Shown here: piece after piece, positions 24,959 to 32,250 of the stretch
How positions within the stretch are numbered: the stretch's first letter is position 1
Layout of the letters: every line of letters starts with the position of its first letter
Assembly: GCA_009885605.1 (NCBI GenBank)
Contig: VFKK01000053.1
Location: 1-32,400 of the forward strand
Source: Cyclobacteriaceae bacterium
Lineage (GTDB): Bacteria; Bacteroidota; Bacteroidia; Cytophagales; Cyclobacteriaceae
Reading direction: 5' to 3'
DNA length: 32,400 nucleotides
The notes under the pieces: generated by a model
What the model saw: only the letters and a program-made list of their open reading frames with translations
Database searches by the model: none
Told to the model about the DNA's origin: nothing
Made by a program: the position numbers and the translations under genes

Positions 24959-25411
24959 ATGAAAAATATTTTTGATCCTCCAGCCACAGCGGAATTAATC
25001 CATCGGATCAATTCACTCAATTCAGAAACCAAGCCCCTTTGGGGAAAAATGAGTGTAGACCAAATGCTTGCTCATTGCTGCGTTGCTTACGAAATGGCTT
25101 TCACAGAAAAGCATCCCAAGCCGAATGCATTGATGCGATTTATACTGAAATCCTTTGTGAAAAATGGGGTGGTGAATGAAGTTCCGTACAAGAAGAACAT
25201 AAAAACCGCCCCTCAATTTATCATTAAAGACAGAAAAAATTTTGAGGAAGAGAAAGCCAGATTAATTAACTATCTCGATCACACTTGTAATCTTGGCAGT
25301 GATCATTTTGAAGGAAAAGAATCTCTTTCTTTCGGCCCAATGACCTCCATCGAATGGAACAATCAATTCTATAAACATCTCGATCATCATTTAACTCAGT
25401 TTGGGGTATGA
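24959..25411 (+). CDS. DUF1569 / DinB-like domain protein
   Basis: The 150-residue protein fits the DUF1569 family, a four-helix bundle related to DinB. Putative metal ligands are His71-region residues in MLAHCC near residue 39 and the C-terminal HLDHHLTQF. The N-terminal KPLWGKMSVDQMLAHC is the family hallmark. The function is not known; DinB-fold relatives are thiol- or metal-dependent enzymes. It overlaps the next gene by 4 bases (ATGA), so the two are translationally coupled. Confidence 0.75.
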   Translation: MKNIFDPPATAELIHRINSLNSETKPLWGKMSVDQMLAHCCVAYEMAFTEKHPKPNALMRFILKSFVKNGVVNEVPYKKNIKTAPQFIIKDRKNFEEEKARLINYLDHTCNLGSDHFEGKESLSFGPMTSIEWNNQFYKHLDHHLTQFGV

Positions 25412-25776
25412 ACACATCAGCAAAGGCTATTCTACCATTTTTAGGATCAAGGAATTTTCAGGAAAGTTGCACTTTCTATGAATTACTCGGATTTGATGTC
25501 AAGCTTATTTCCAAAGGATTTGCAAGAGTCTACATCAACGGGAAAATCGGGTTTTACCTTCAGGACTATTACTCCAAAGAATGGTGCGAAAACACAATGG
25601 TATTTCTTGAAGTCGAGGGCCTCGAAGCTGAGCGGGAATCTTTCCTCAAACTTAATTTATCCGAAAAATTCCCCGGAGTTAAACTCAGCCAAATAAAGAA
25701 AAATGATTGGGGGGATGAATTTTTCTTACACGACCCTGCGGGAATCCTATGGCATTTTGGGTTTTTTCATCAATAA
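25408..25776 (+). CDS. VOC superfamily (glyoxalase/bleomycin-resistance-like) protein
   Basis: The 122-residue protein has the beta-alpha-beta-beta-beta repeats of the VOC fold (AILPFLGSRNFQESCTFYEL, then GFDVKLIS, and FFLHDPAGILWHFGF at the end). Such proteins are glyoxalases, dioxygenases or antibiotic-binding proteins; the metal-ligand pattern is incomplete, and a drug-binding role is as likely as an enzyme. It is coupled to the DUF1569 gene by a 4-base overlap. Confidence 0.75.
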   Translation: MNTSAKAILPFLGSRNFQESCTFYELLGFDVKLISKGFARVYINGKIGFYLQDYYSKEWCENTMVFLEVEGLEAERESFLKLNLSEKFPGVKLSQIKKNDWGDEFFLHDPAGILWHFGFFHQ

Positions 25777-25837
25777 TTGGAGAACTTCCATTCGGAGTTT
25801 TAGAATAAAATACACCACCTGCTCAGGAAAGAATTTT

Positions 25838-25845
25838 TACCTTTA
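25838..25845 (+). promoter_or_regulatory. Possible -7 element for the NlpE-like gene
   Basis: TACCTTTA matches seven of eight bases of TAnnTTTG, 23 bases before the ATG. Confidence 0.35.
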
Positions 25846-25868
25846 TGGTTATCCAGACGCAATTTTAG

Positions 25869-26366
25869 ATGAAAAAATTACTCGCTTTTCCAATTTCTCT
25901 CCTTCTTCTTTGTAGTTCCTTTTCATGTTCCAAACCCACAGAAAATCAGGTCTTGGAAGAAGAAATCAAAGTTCCAGAGATCGCTACGGATACTTTGACT
26001 GAATCAGTTTCGGGAGCTACCCATTCTACCGGCGACAACTCTATGACTTCTGTTGATTGGCCGGGTACTTATTTCGCAACTTTGCCTTGTGGCAGATGCG
26101 AAGGAATAGAAATGTGGGTAACGCTTAAATCAGACGGAACTTACGCCTTCAACACCAATTACCTGGGATTAAATGATGCGCTTGAAGAAGAATTTACCGG
26201 CAAATTCACCTGGGATCAATATGGGGGAATTGTGACTTTGGAAGGATTAAAAGGAACTTATCCAGGCAAATTCAAAGTGGGGGAAAACAGAATTTGGTAT
26301 CTGGACAAAGATGGAAACCAAATGACCGGACCACTAGCTGAACAATATATTCTGGATAAGAAATAG
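25869..26366 (+). CDS. NlpE-like (copper resistance/stress-sensing) lipoprotein
   Basis: The 165-residue protein has a lipoprotein signal with Cys20, a low-complexity acidic/Thr-rich linker (about 21-62) and an NlpE N-terminal domain. The domain shows the hallmark YFATLPCGRCEGI (CxxC at Cys74 and Cys77), followed by VTLKSDGTY and later GTYPGKFKVGENRIWYLD. In enterobacteria NlpE signals surface contact and copper/lipoprotein stress to Cpx; no Cpx system is next to it here, so only a general envelope role is inferred. It is transcribed alone and converges with oxyR, their stops being only 2 bases apart. Confidence 0.82.
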   Translation: MKKLLAFPISLLLLCSSFSCSKPTENQVLEEEIKVPEIATDTLTESVSGATHSTGDNSMTSVDWPGTYFATLPCGRCEGIEMWVTLKSDGTYAFNTNYLGLNDALEEEFTGKFTWDQYGGIVTLEGLKGTYPGKFKVGENRIWYLDKDGNQMTGPLAEQYILDKK

Positions 26367-26368
26367 CA

Positions 26369-27301
26369 TTATTTAAATCGAACGATTTTGCCGTGGGCTT
26401 TGGAGGTCATCTCAACAGGGATGGCCTCTGTTATTTCCCGGAAAAGCAATTCCACCAATTTCTGTTTCAAAAAGCTTCGGTTCAAAATGATACTGACTTC
26501 CCGTGTTGGGGACTCTCCTGCAAATGGCCTAAGGCGCGTTTTTTCTTCATCCGAAAGTTCGTAAGTCGCAAGTTCCGGCAGCAAAGTCACTCCCTGATAT
26601 CGGTTTACCATGTTCTTTAACCCTTCGAGTGATCCGCTTTCGTAGTGAAAATTCTTGTGTCCGCTGAGTGCCTGATCGCAAAGATTGATCACCTGATCCC
26701 GAAAGCAATGGCCCTGCTGGAGAATCCAAAAATCTTCCTTTTTGACTTTCTCCGGGCTGAAAAACTCATCTATAAGCAACTCATGGTCCTTTGATAAATA
26801 CGCGTAAAACTTCTCATAAAACATCGTTTTCTCTATAATCCCTGGTTCGTGAAGAGGAGTCACCACGATACCCAAATCCAGTTCATCGTTTTTGAGCTTT
26901 TTGATGATCTCTTCTGTCACCATTTCCTGGACGTCCAGCTTTACATTCGGGTATTTCTCCAGAAAATTCCGAATGAAAAGGTGAAGTAAATACGGAGCTA
27001 GGGTAGGAATAATCGCCAGTTTGATAACTCCGGAAATGTCACCTTTCAATTGAGCCACCAATTCAAAAATTCCTTTACTCTCAGAAACAACTCGCTTGGC
27101 CTGCCTGATGATTTGAATGCCGATTTCGGTCGGGATCACAGGCATTTTACTTCTGTCAAAAAGAAGAACTCCAAGTTCCTTTTCCAATTTGCCAAGTTGC
27201 GCGCTTAGCGTTGGCTGAGTCACAAAACACGATTCAGCAGCATGGCCAAAATGTCGGTGCTTATCTACCGCAATCAGATATTCGAGTTGTTGAATCGTCA
27301 T
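26369..27301 (-). CDS. oxyR: Hydrogen peroxide-sensing LysR-type regulator OxyR
   Basis: The 310-residue LysR-family protein has the N-terminal winged helix (MTIQQLEYLIAVDKHRHFGHAAE, then VTQPTLSAQLGKLEKELG) and a substrate-binding-like regulatory domain. Within it, GHCFRDQVINLC places cysteines exactly at 199 and 208, the same numbering as the peroxide-reactive and resolving cysteines of E. coli OxyR, with His198 ahead of the first. This supports a peroxide-responsive regulator. It is divergent from the Gfo/Idh/MocA gene, but typical targets (katG, ahpC, dps) are not in the window. Confidence 0.92.
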   Translation of the reverse strand: MTIQQLEYLIAVDKHRHFGHAAESCFVTQPTLSAQLGKLEKELGVLLFDRSKMPVIPTEIGIQIIRQAKRVVSESKGIFELVAQLKGDISGVIKLAIIPTLAPYLLHLFIRNFLEKYPNVKLDVQEMVTEEIIKKLKNDELDLGIVVTPLHEPGIIEKTMFYEKFYAYLSKDHELLIDEFFSPEKVKKEDFWILQQGHCFRDQVINLCDQALSGHKNFHYESGSLEGLKNMVNRYQGVTLLPELATYELSDEEKTRLRPFAGESPTREVSIILNRSFLKQKLVELLFREITEAIPVEMTSKAHGKIVRFK

Positions 27302-27322
27302 AAAAATTCCTTTTCCTTATTC

Positions 27323-27330
27323 TAAAGATA
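27323..27330 (-). promoter_or_regulatory. Possible -7 element for oxyR
   Basis: The minus strand reads TATCTTTA (seven of eight bases of the consensus), 22 bases before the oxyR start codon. No clear LysR-type T-N11-A operator was resolved in the 182-base divergent region. Confidence 0.35.
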
Positions 27331-27483
27331 AAAGATCCGGAAAGAGTTTCTAAAACCAATTGCCTTAGCTGACTACCTCTGATCAAATTCAATCTTTTAT
27401 ATTTTTCTGTGGGCCGGAAAAACTGTAATTTATTTTTCCTTATTGAGTAACCAATCGCAAATAACCCATAACACAACCTATTC

Positions 27484-28791
27484 ATGAAAAAATCTTCTTT
27501 TTCCAGAAGGAAATTCCTTGGTGCTTCTATCCTTAGCACCGCTGGATTGAGTTTACTTCCACAACTCGGATTTGGCTCCCAGCCTGCTCAGTCTCCATCC
27601 CAATCTTTTGAAACAATCCGTCTTGGATTCATCGGAGTCGGCAGACAATCGGGAGGATTAATAAATAACCTGATGAAGGTTCCCGGTGTGGAAGTCATTG
27701 CGGGAGCAGATGTCTATGCGATCAAGCGAGAGCGCTTTATTTTGCGAGTAAAGAAAAACTACACTGATCAGGGCCGAACTGCACCCGAGATCAAAGTGTA
27801 TGAGGATTACAAGGAATTACTAGCCAATCCGGATGTGGATGCAGTAGTCATCGCTTCTCCGGATCATTGGCATGCAATGATGGCAATCAATGCCTGCAAA
27901 GCCAAGAAAGATATTTACCTGGAAAAGCCTCTCACTTTTACGATCAAAGAGGGTCAGGACCTTGTCAAAGCAGTACGAGCTAATGGAGTAGTCTTGTCAG
28001 TAGGAAGCATGCAGAGATCCGCTCCAAACTTCCAACAAGCTGCTGCGATGGTCCAAAAAGGAAAACTTGGAAAGATCAGTCAGGTCTTGGTTCACGTTGG
28101 AGAAAATCCCCATCCAAAACCTTACGACTTACCGGCACAGCCCATTCCTGCAGGTCTAAACTGGAAAACCTGGCTTGGTCCCTTACCTGAATTAGCATTC
28201 AACGACGAGCTAAATCCTGCAATAACTTTAAGTCCCGAGCAAAATGAGAAAGTTTGGGGAGCATGGAGATGGTACAAAGAGACCGGCGGAGGTTTGATGA
28301 CTGACTGGGGAGCACACATGATAGACATCGCCCAATGGGGTTTGAGCATGGATCGAAACGGTCCGGTTGAGGTTATTCCTGCTAGCGGCGATAAGCCATT
28401 GACCTATCGCTATGCAGATGGAGTTGAGATGTTGATCACAACTTTCGACGAAGGAAGACAAGGGGTGAAATTCATCGGAGAAAAGGGCTGGATCAAAGTG
28501 TCAAGAGGCCAATATGAAACTTCAATTCCAGAACTCGGACTGGAAAAAAAGCCGGAAAACTTTTCTTTTACCCAGCATTACCCGGATTTCATCGAATCAA
28601 TCAGAAGAAGAAAAGATCCGATTGTTCCGGTAGAAATAGGCCATAGTACCTGCACCATTTGTACGATTGGAAATATCGCTCACGAACTCGGACGTCCTTT
28701 GAAATGGGATCCGATCGCTCAGGTTTTTCCAGGAGATGCCGCTGCGAATGCCAAGCTGCATTATGAATACAAGAATGGATACACTTTGTAA
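27484..28791 (+). CDS. Gfo/Idh/MocA family oxidoreductase with Tat signal
   Basis: The 435-residue protein starts with a twin-arginine signal (SRRKFLGAS at residues 7-15), so it is exported folded with its bound nicotinamide cofactor. The Rossmann domain follows (RLGFIGVGRQSGG near 47). The family EKP motif has Lys148, and the C-terminal domain has GGGLMTDWGAHMIDIAQWG. The substrate is likely a sugar or sugar-like compound, as for exported members of the family common in Bacteroidota, but it cannot be named. No carbohydrate-utilisation genes are adjacent. Confidence 0.88.
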   Translation: MKKSSFSRRKFLGASILSTAGLSLLPQLGFGSQPAQSPSQSFETIRLGFIGVGRQSGGLINNLMKVPGVEVIAGADVYAIKRERFILRVKKNYTDQGRTAPEIKVYEDYKELLANPDVDAVVIASPDHWHAMMAINACKAKKDIYLEKPLTFTIKEGQDLVKAVRANGVVLSVGSMQRSAPNFQQAAAMVQKGKLGKISQVLVHVGENPHPKPYDLPAQPIPAGLNWKTWLGPLPELAFNDELNPAITLSPEQNEKVWGAWRWYKETGGGLMTDWGAHMIDIAQWGLSMDRNGPVEVIPASGDKPLTYRYADGVEMLITTFDEGRQGVKFIGEKGWIKVSRGQYETSIPELGLEKKPENFSFTQHYPDFIESIRRRKDPIVPVEIGHSTCTICTIGNIAHELGRPLKWDPIAQVFPGDAAANAKLHYEYKNGYTL

Positions 28792-28845
28792 GGGCTATTA
28801 TTCTATTAATTTATAGCCAATTAGAATTAAGAAATATTTAAAAAA

Positions 28846-28882
28846 AGAAGTTATCCACATAAATTTTGTGTGGATAACTTCT
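28846..28882. repeat. 14-bp perfect inverted repeat made of two DnaA-box 9-mers
   Basis: AGAAGTTATCCACA (28846-28859) and its exact complement (28869-28882) flank a 9-base loop. Each arm holds TTATCCACA, the consensus DnaA box (28851-28859 forward; 28869-28877 reverse). The DNA on the left is very AT-rich (28798-28845). As RNA it would form a strong hairpin, but the T tract is on the minus-strand side (left), where no minus-strand gene ends, so a simple terminator for the preceding gene is not an obvious reading. Confidence 0.7.
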
Positions 28883-28926
28883 CTTAATTAGAAAGGAGTT
28901 TAGCTTGTTAACCTAAATTATAACCT

Positions 28927-30138
28927 ATGAAACCCGTCTTTAAACTACCAATTGGTCTTTCCCTCGCCTTCGGAATTTGTCTGGTTTTCTCGGAATGTTC
29001 TCCGGGTCAGAAAGACGAAACCAAAACTTCAGAAATTTCGGAAACCAAATTCACCGCAAATCCGGTAGCTTTAACGGAACAGCCAGTCGGTAAGCTAAAT
29101 ATTGGGGATCAGGCTCCGCCATTCAATCTTCCGGATGTTGACGGTAATTTTCACACCCTGGAGGATTACGCTGATTCTGAAGTTTTTGTGATCAATTTCA
29201 CGTGCAATCACTGTCCCACTGCACAGGCATACGAAGATAGATTTATAAAACTGGTGGATGAGTACAACGGCAAAAAAGTAGCATTTGTGGCAATTTCCTC
29301 TAACAGCCCGATCGGTATTTTGCCCGAAGAATTGGGATACACTGATTTGAGCGATACCTACGACGAAATGAAAACCAGGTCTGTGGATAAGTCTTACAAC
29401 TTCCCTTATCTGTATGACGGGGATACGCATGAATTTTCACTTGCTTATGGCCCAACTGCAACTCCTCATGTTTTTGTTTTTGACAAAAGTAGGAAATTGA
29501 TCTACTCAGGCAGAATAGATGCTTCCGAAAAACCGGGAACTGCAAATGCTGAAGACTTGAAAAAAGCCATTGAAGCCGGACTAAAAGGTGAGGCTCTTCC
29601 GGCAGAGGAAGCTCAAACTCCGGCTTTCGGTTGCTCTATGAAATGGGCCTGGAAGAATGAATACACCATAAAAACCAATAAAGAGTGGGCCGCTAAAGAA
29701 GTGACCCTTGAGAAATTATCCCCGGACGGATTGGCAGACTTATTGAAAAACAATTCCGACGAGTTGCTTTTGGTGAATTTTTGGGCGACCTGGTGTGGGC
29801 CTTGCATCATTGAGTATCCTGAGTTTATTACAATCGAGCGAATGTACGGAGCGAGGGATTTCCGCTTTGTGTCGATTAGCATGGACAGTCCGGATCAGCT
29901 GGAAAAAGCCCTCAAATTCTTGAAAAGTAAAGAATCCGCTGTTCCCAATTACCTCATGGACACTAACGACAAGTATGAAGTAATCAACGTCGTGGGCAAA
30001 GAATGGGATGGAAGCTTACCAATTACTCTTTTGATTGAGCCAGGGGGAAAAATCGCATATCGCGTTCCGGGAACAATCGAGCCATTGGCCTTAAGAAAAG
30101 CAATCGTAGACCATCCGATGATTGGCAGATATTATTGA
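28927..30138 (+). CDS. Secreted protein with two thioredoxin-fold domains (redoxin plus TlpA-like)
   Basis: The 403-residue protein has an N-terminal signal (Cys25 in FSEC could be a lipid site, though Glu before the Cys is unusual). Domain 1, about 55-205, is AhpC/redoxin-like (NLPDVDGNFHTLEDYA) with CNHC at Cys93/Cys96 and the cis-Pro loop ATPHVFVFD. Domain 2, about 255-400, is TlpA/ResA-like with WCGPC at Cys290/Cys293 and LPITLLIEP. Two complete CxxC domains of different subtype in one chain suggest periplasmic thiol-disulfide exchange. It lies between the DnaA-box repeat and ohrR; the gap to ohrR is 65 bases. Confidence 0.85.
   Translation: MKPVFKLPIGLSLAFGICLVFSECSPGQKDETKTSEISETKFTANPVALTEQPVGKLNIGDQAPPFNLPDVDGNFHTLEDYADSEVFVINFTCNHCPTAQAYEDRFIKLVDEYNGKKVAFVAISSNSPIGILPEELGYTDLSDTYDEMKTRSVDKSYNFPYLYDGDTHEFSLAYGPTATPHVFVFDKSRKLIYSGRIDASEKPGTANAEDLKKAIEAGLKGEALPAEEAQTPAFGCSMKWAWKNEYTIKTNKEWAAKEVTLEKLSPDGLADLLKNNSDELLLVNFWATWCGPCIIEYPEFITIERMYGARDFRFVSISMDSPDQLEKALKFLKSKESAVPNYLMDTNDKYEVINVVGKEWDGSLPITLLIEPGGKIAYRVPGTIEPLALRKAIVDHPMIGRYY
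29382..29390 (-). other. DnaA-box 9-mer inside the thioredoxin-fold gene
   Basis: The minus strand reads TTATCCACA exactly. Coding constraint may explain it, but it belongs to a local group of four such sites. Confidence 0.4.
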
Positions 30139-30160
30139 TTCCGGGATTTGATGTAGGATT

Positions 30161-30190
30161 TATAATTTGATCAATTTAAATTGTATCAAA
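30161..30190. promoter_or_regulatory. OhrR-type operator overlapping the ohrR-ohr promoter
   Basis: TTTGATCAATTT (30166-30177) is followed at once by AAATTGTATCAAA (30178-30190), a palindrome broken by one extra base. Its core CAATTTAAATTG (30172-30183) corresponds to the CAATT/AATTG half-sites of the OhrR operator known from Bacillus. TATAAT at 30161-30166 overlaps its left edge and the ATG of ohrR is 14 bases to the right, so a bound repressor would block transcription of its own operon. Confidence 0.75.
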
Positions 30191-30203
30191 TCTAATATTC
30201 TAC

Positions 30204-30650
30204 ATGGCTGACTATAATTTCTCCGCCCTTCAACTTTCGCTATCCCTTTATTCTGCATCAAGGCTGCTTATTCAGCAGTTTCAAATCCGGTTGAATGAAC
30301 TACATCTGACCTATCCCCAGTATTTAGTGTTGTCGATTCTTTGGGAAGAGGATGGACTCTTGGTGAATAAGATCGGGCAAAAGCTGCATCTGGATTCAGG
30401 CACATTGACTCCCTTATTGAAAAAGCTGGAAGGGATGAATTATGTGAAAAGAAATCGGAACGAGGCAGATGAACGAACGGTTTCTATTCAACTTACCTAT
30501 CCAGGAAAATCTCTTCAATCCAAAACAGCCGAACTTCTAAAGCCTCTTGAAGCAGCTTTTTCAGTGATTGAAAACCCGGAGTTATCCACATTAAACCATT
30601 ACCTCAAAAGCTTGTTAGGAAACATGGAATCTTTTAAAAACAAAAATTGA
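30204..30650 (+). CDS. ohrR: OhrR-like MarR-family repressor lacking the sensing cysteine
   Basis: The 148-residue winged-helix protein aligns closely with OhrR through LYSASRLLIQQF, LTYPQYLVLSILWE, LDSGTLTPLLKKLE and NEADERTVSIQLT. OhrR normally senses organic peroxides with one N-terminal Cys (Cys15 of B. subtilis OhrR). Aligning LYxxSR and TYPQY places Ser12 (codon TCG) there, and there is no Cys anywhere in the protein. The neighbouring Tyr29 equivalent is Phe26; the Tyr40 equivalent (Tyr37) is kept. The operator and the downstream ohr gene are typical. So DNA binding and operon context look conserved while the known sensor chemistry is absent. Confidence 0.88.
   Translation: MADYNFSALQLSLSLYSASRLLIQQFQIRLNELHLTYPQYLVLSILWEEDGLLVNKIGQKLHLDSGTLTPLLKKLEGMNYVKRNRNEADERTVSIQLTYPGKSLQSKTAELLKPLEAAFSVIENPELSTLNHYLKSLLGNMESFKNKN
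30592..30600 (+). other. DnaA-box 9-mer near the end of ohrR
   Basis: TTATCCACA exact match inside the coding region. A one-mismatch copy (TAATCCACA on the minus strand) is at 30664-30672 in ohr. Confidence 0.4.
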
Positions 30651-31069
30651 TGGAAAAATTAATTGTGGATTACACTGCGTCAGCGGTTAATACAGGAGGC
30701 AGAAGAGGTCACGTAAAAACCGATGACGGACTAATCGATTTGGATGTGGCAATGCCAAAAGAAATTGGTGGCGAAGGCGGTAAAACAAATCCCGAGCAAC
30801 TTTTTGCAGCGGGTTACGCGGCCTGTTTTGGTGGTGCTTTGGCTTCGGCCGCAGGAAAGACCAGCTTGAGAGATTCTGAGATAAAAGTAAATGCGCACTT
30901 GGGTCATTACGGGCCAAGCAGTTTTGGCATTGCTGTCGATATTTTTGTGAAAATCCCTCACGCAGAATCTCTTGAAGCTGCTCAAAAAATAGTAGATGCA
31001 GCACATGAATCTTGTCCTTATTCAAAAGCAACTCGAGGAAATATTGAAGTCAATGTGAAGGCAGTTTAA
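30650..31069 (+). CDS. ohr: Organic hydroperoxide reductase Ohr
   Basis: The 139-residue OsmC/Ohr-fold protein reduces organic hydroperoxides using lipoyl or thiol partners. The peroxidatic Cys59 (AAGYAACFGGAL) and resolving Cys122 (HESCPYSKATRGN) are present, with the active-site Arg18 and Glu49. The ATG overlaps the ohrR stop by one base (TGATG), so translation is coupled; a TTG one codon upstream is less likely. It is cytoplasmic. A terminator follows. Confidence 0.95.
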   Translation: MEKLIVDYTASAVNTGGRRGHVKTDDGLIDLDVAMPKEIGGEGGKTNPEQLFAAGYAACFGGALASAAGKTSLRDSEIKVNAHLGHYGPSSFGIAVDIFVKIPHAESLEAAQKIVDAAHESCPYSKATRGNIEVNVKAV

Positions 31070-31080
31070 TACCAAGTGCC

Positions 31081-31110
31081 GGCGCATGCTAAACACGTGC
31101 GCCATTTTTT
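31081..31110 (+). terminator. Rho-independent terminator after ohr
   Basis: GGCGCA and TGCGCC form the stem (with an inner G-C pair across TGCTAAACACG) and are followed by ATTTTTT. It begins 12 bases after the ohr stop codon. Confidence 0.88.
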
Positions 31111-31166
31111 ACTCCTTATCCCAAAAATTGATGAATGACATTTTTTATTCTTCAATTTTAAATTCA

Positions 31167-32144
31167 TCATTTTAGAATAATAACCCCTTTTCCCAGCATT
31201 TTTCTTTCCAATAAAGCTGTCAGGGCCTCCGGAGATTCTTCCAGCGTATACCGTTTGCTAATGTGTTGCTTAATTTTTCCCTCATGAATCCATTTGACCA
31301 ATTGGTGGATATTTTGAAAACTGGTCTTCGGTTCCAGTTTCGAAAACTGACCCCAGAAAACGCCCACGATCGAACAACCTTTCAGCAATGGCAAGTTCAT
31401 CGGGATTTGAGGAATCTCTCCGTTGGCAAAGCCGACTATCAAATACCGTCCTTTCCAGGCTATTCCTCTTAGAGCTGATTCCGTATATTTTCCGCCAACA
31501 GGATCATAAATTACGTCGACTCCTTTTCCGCCGGTCAGTACTTTAATTCTTGTTTTCAGGTCTTCAGTTTCATAATTGATAACTTCCGAAGCTCCTTTTT
31601 CCTTGCATAAAACAAGCTTTTCTTCACTCGATGCAGCAGCTATCACGGTAGCTCCCATCAATTTTCCCAACTCAACTGCAGCCAAACCAACTCCGCCGGC
31701 TGCACCCAAAACCAACAAAGTTTCCCCCGGTTGCAAATTTGCCCGGTCTTTCAGCGCATGGTAGGATGTTCCGTACGTGTAAAGGGTTGTTGCAGCGACG
31801 GTTGCCGACAAACCCGGAGGCATTGCAAAAACCCGGTCAGCATCTACAGCAACTTTCTCCGCAAATCCTCCCCAACCGCAAAGCGCAAGGACCGGATCCC
31901 CAATTTTGAATTTTTCCACATTTTCACCAATTCCGATAATTTTTCCTGCTACTTCTCCTCCCGGCGAAAATGGGAGTTCGGGCTTGAACTGATATTTATT
32001 CTGAATAAGCAGGACGTCCGGAAAATTGACCCCGCATGCCTCCACCTCGATCAGAACCTGACCTGAAGAAGGCTGAGGATCGGGAACCTCACCAACTTCC
32101 AGCGTTTCCGGCAATCCAAAATGGGAACAAATAAGAGCATTCAT
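31167..32144 (-). CDS. Zinc-free MDR oxidoreductase, NADPH:quinone reductase-like
   Basis: The 325-residue protein is a medium-chain dehydrogenase/reductase. The N-terminal GroES-like part contains ACGVNFPDVLLIQNKYQ, and SPGGEVAGKI replaces the zinc-binding GHE pattern, so no catalytic zinc is expected. The nucleotide-binding motif LGAAGGVGLAAVELGK is near residue 146. This matches quinone oxidoreductase (Qor) type enzymes, which reduce quinones or enones with NADPH; the true substrate is unknown. It is divergent from the M20 peptidase gene and converges with ohr. Confidence 0.85.
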   Translation of the reverse strand: MNALICSHFGLPETLEVGEVPDPQPSSGQVLIEVEACGVNFPDVLLIQNKYQFKPELPFSPGGEVAGKIIGIGENVEKFKIGDPVLALCGWGGFAEKVAVDADRVFAMPPGLSATVAATTLYTYGTSYHALKDRANLQPGETLLVLGAAGGVGLAAVELGKLMGATVIAAASSEEKLVLCKEKGASEVINYETEDLKTRIKVLTGGKGVDVIYDPVGGKYTESALRGIAWKGRYLIVGFANGEIPQIPMNLPLLKGCSIVGVFWGQFSKLEPKTSFQNIHQLVKWIHEGKIKQHISKRYTLEESPEALTALLERKMLGKGVIILK

Positions 32145-32213
32145 AGGTTAGGATTTTGAGTTTAGGCACCAAGAAAAGTGTCAATCAAAATAGGCAAATC
32201 CTTCTGAAAAGGA

Positions 32214-32221
32214 TAATTTTG
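32214..32221 (+). promoter_or_regulatory. Putative -7 promoter element for the M20 peptidase gene
   Basis: TAATTTTG is an exact TAnnTTTG, 29 bases before the ATG at 32251. Confidence 0.55.
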
Positions 32222-32250
32222 AGGCCTTTACTAAATAAAATCACCCAACT

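Noticed and set aside
28793-28818. GGCTAT/ATAGCC stem after the Gfo/Idh/MocA gene
   Set aside because: Only 6 bp with a 14-base loop and no T tract, so too weak to call a terminator.
30687-31031. Two minus-strand open frames opposite ohr
   Set aside because: The plus-strand frame has both Ohr active-site cysteines; the opposite frames show no family pattern.
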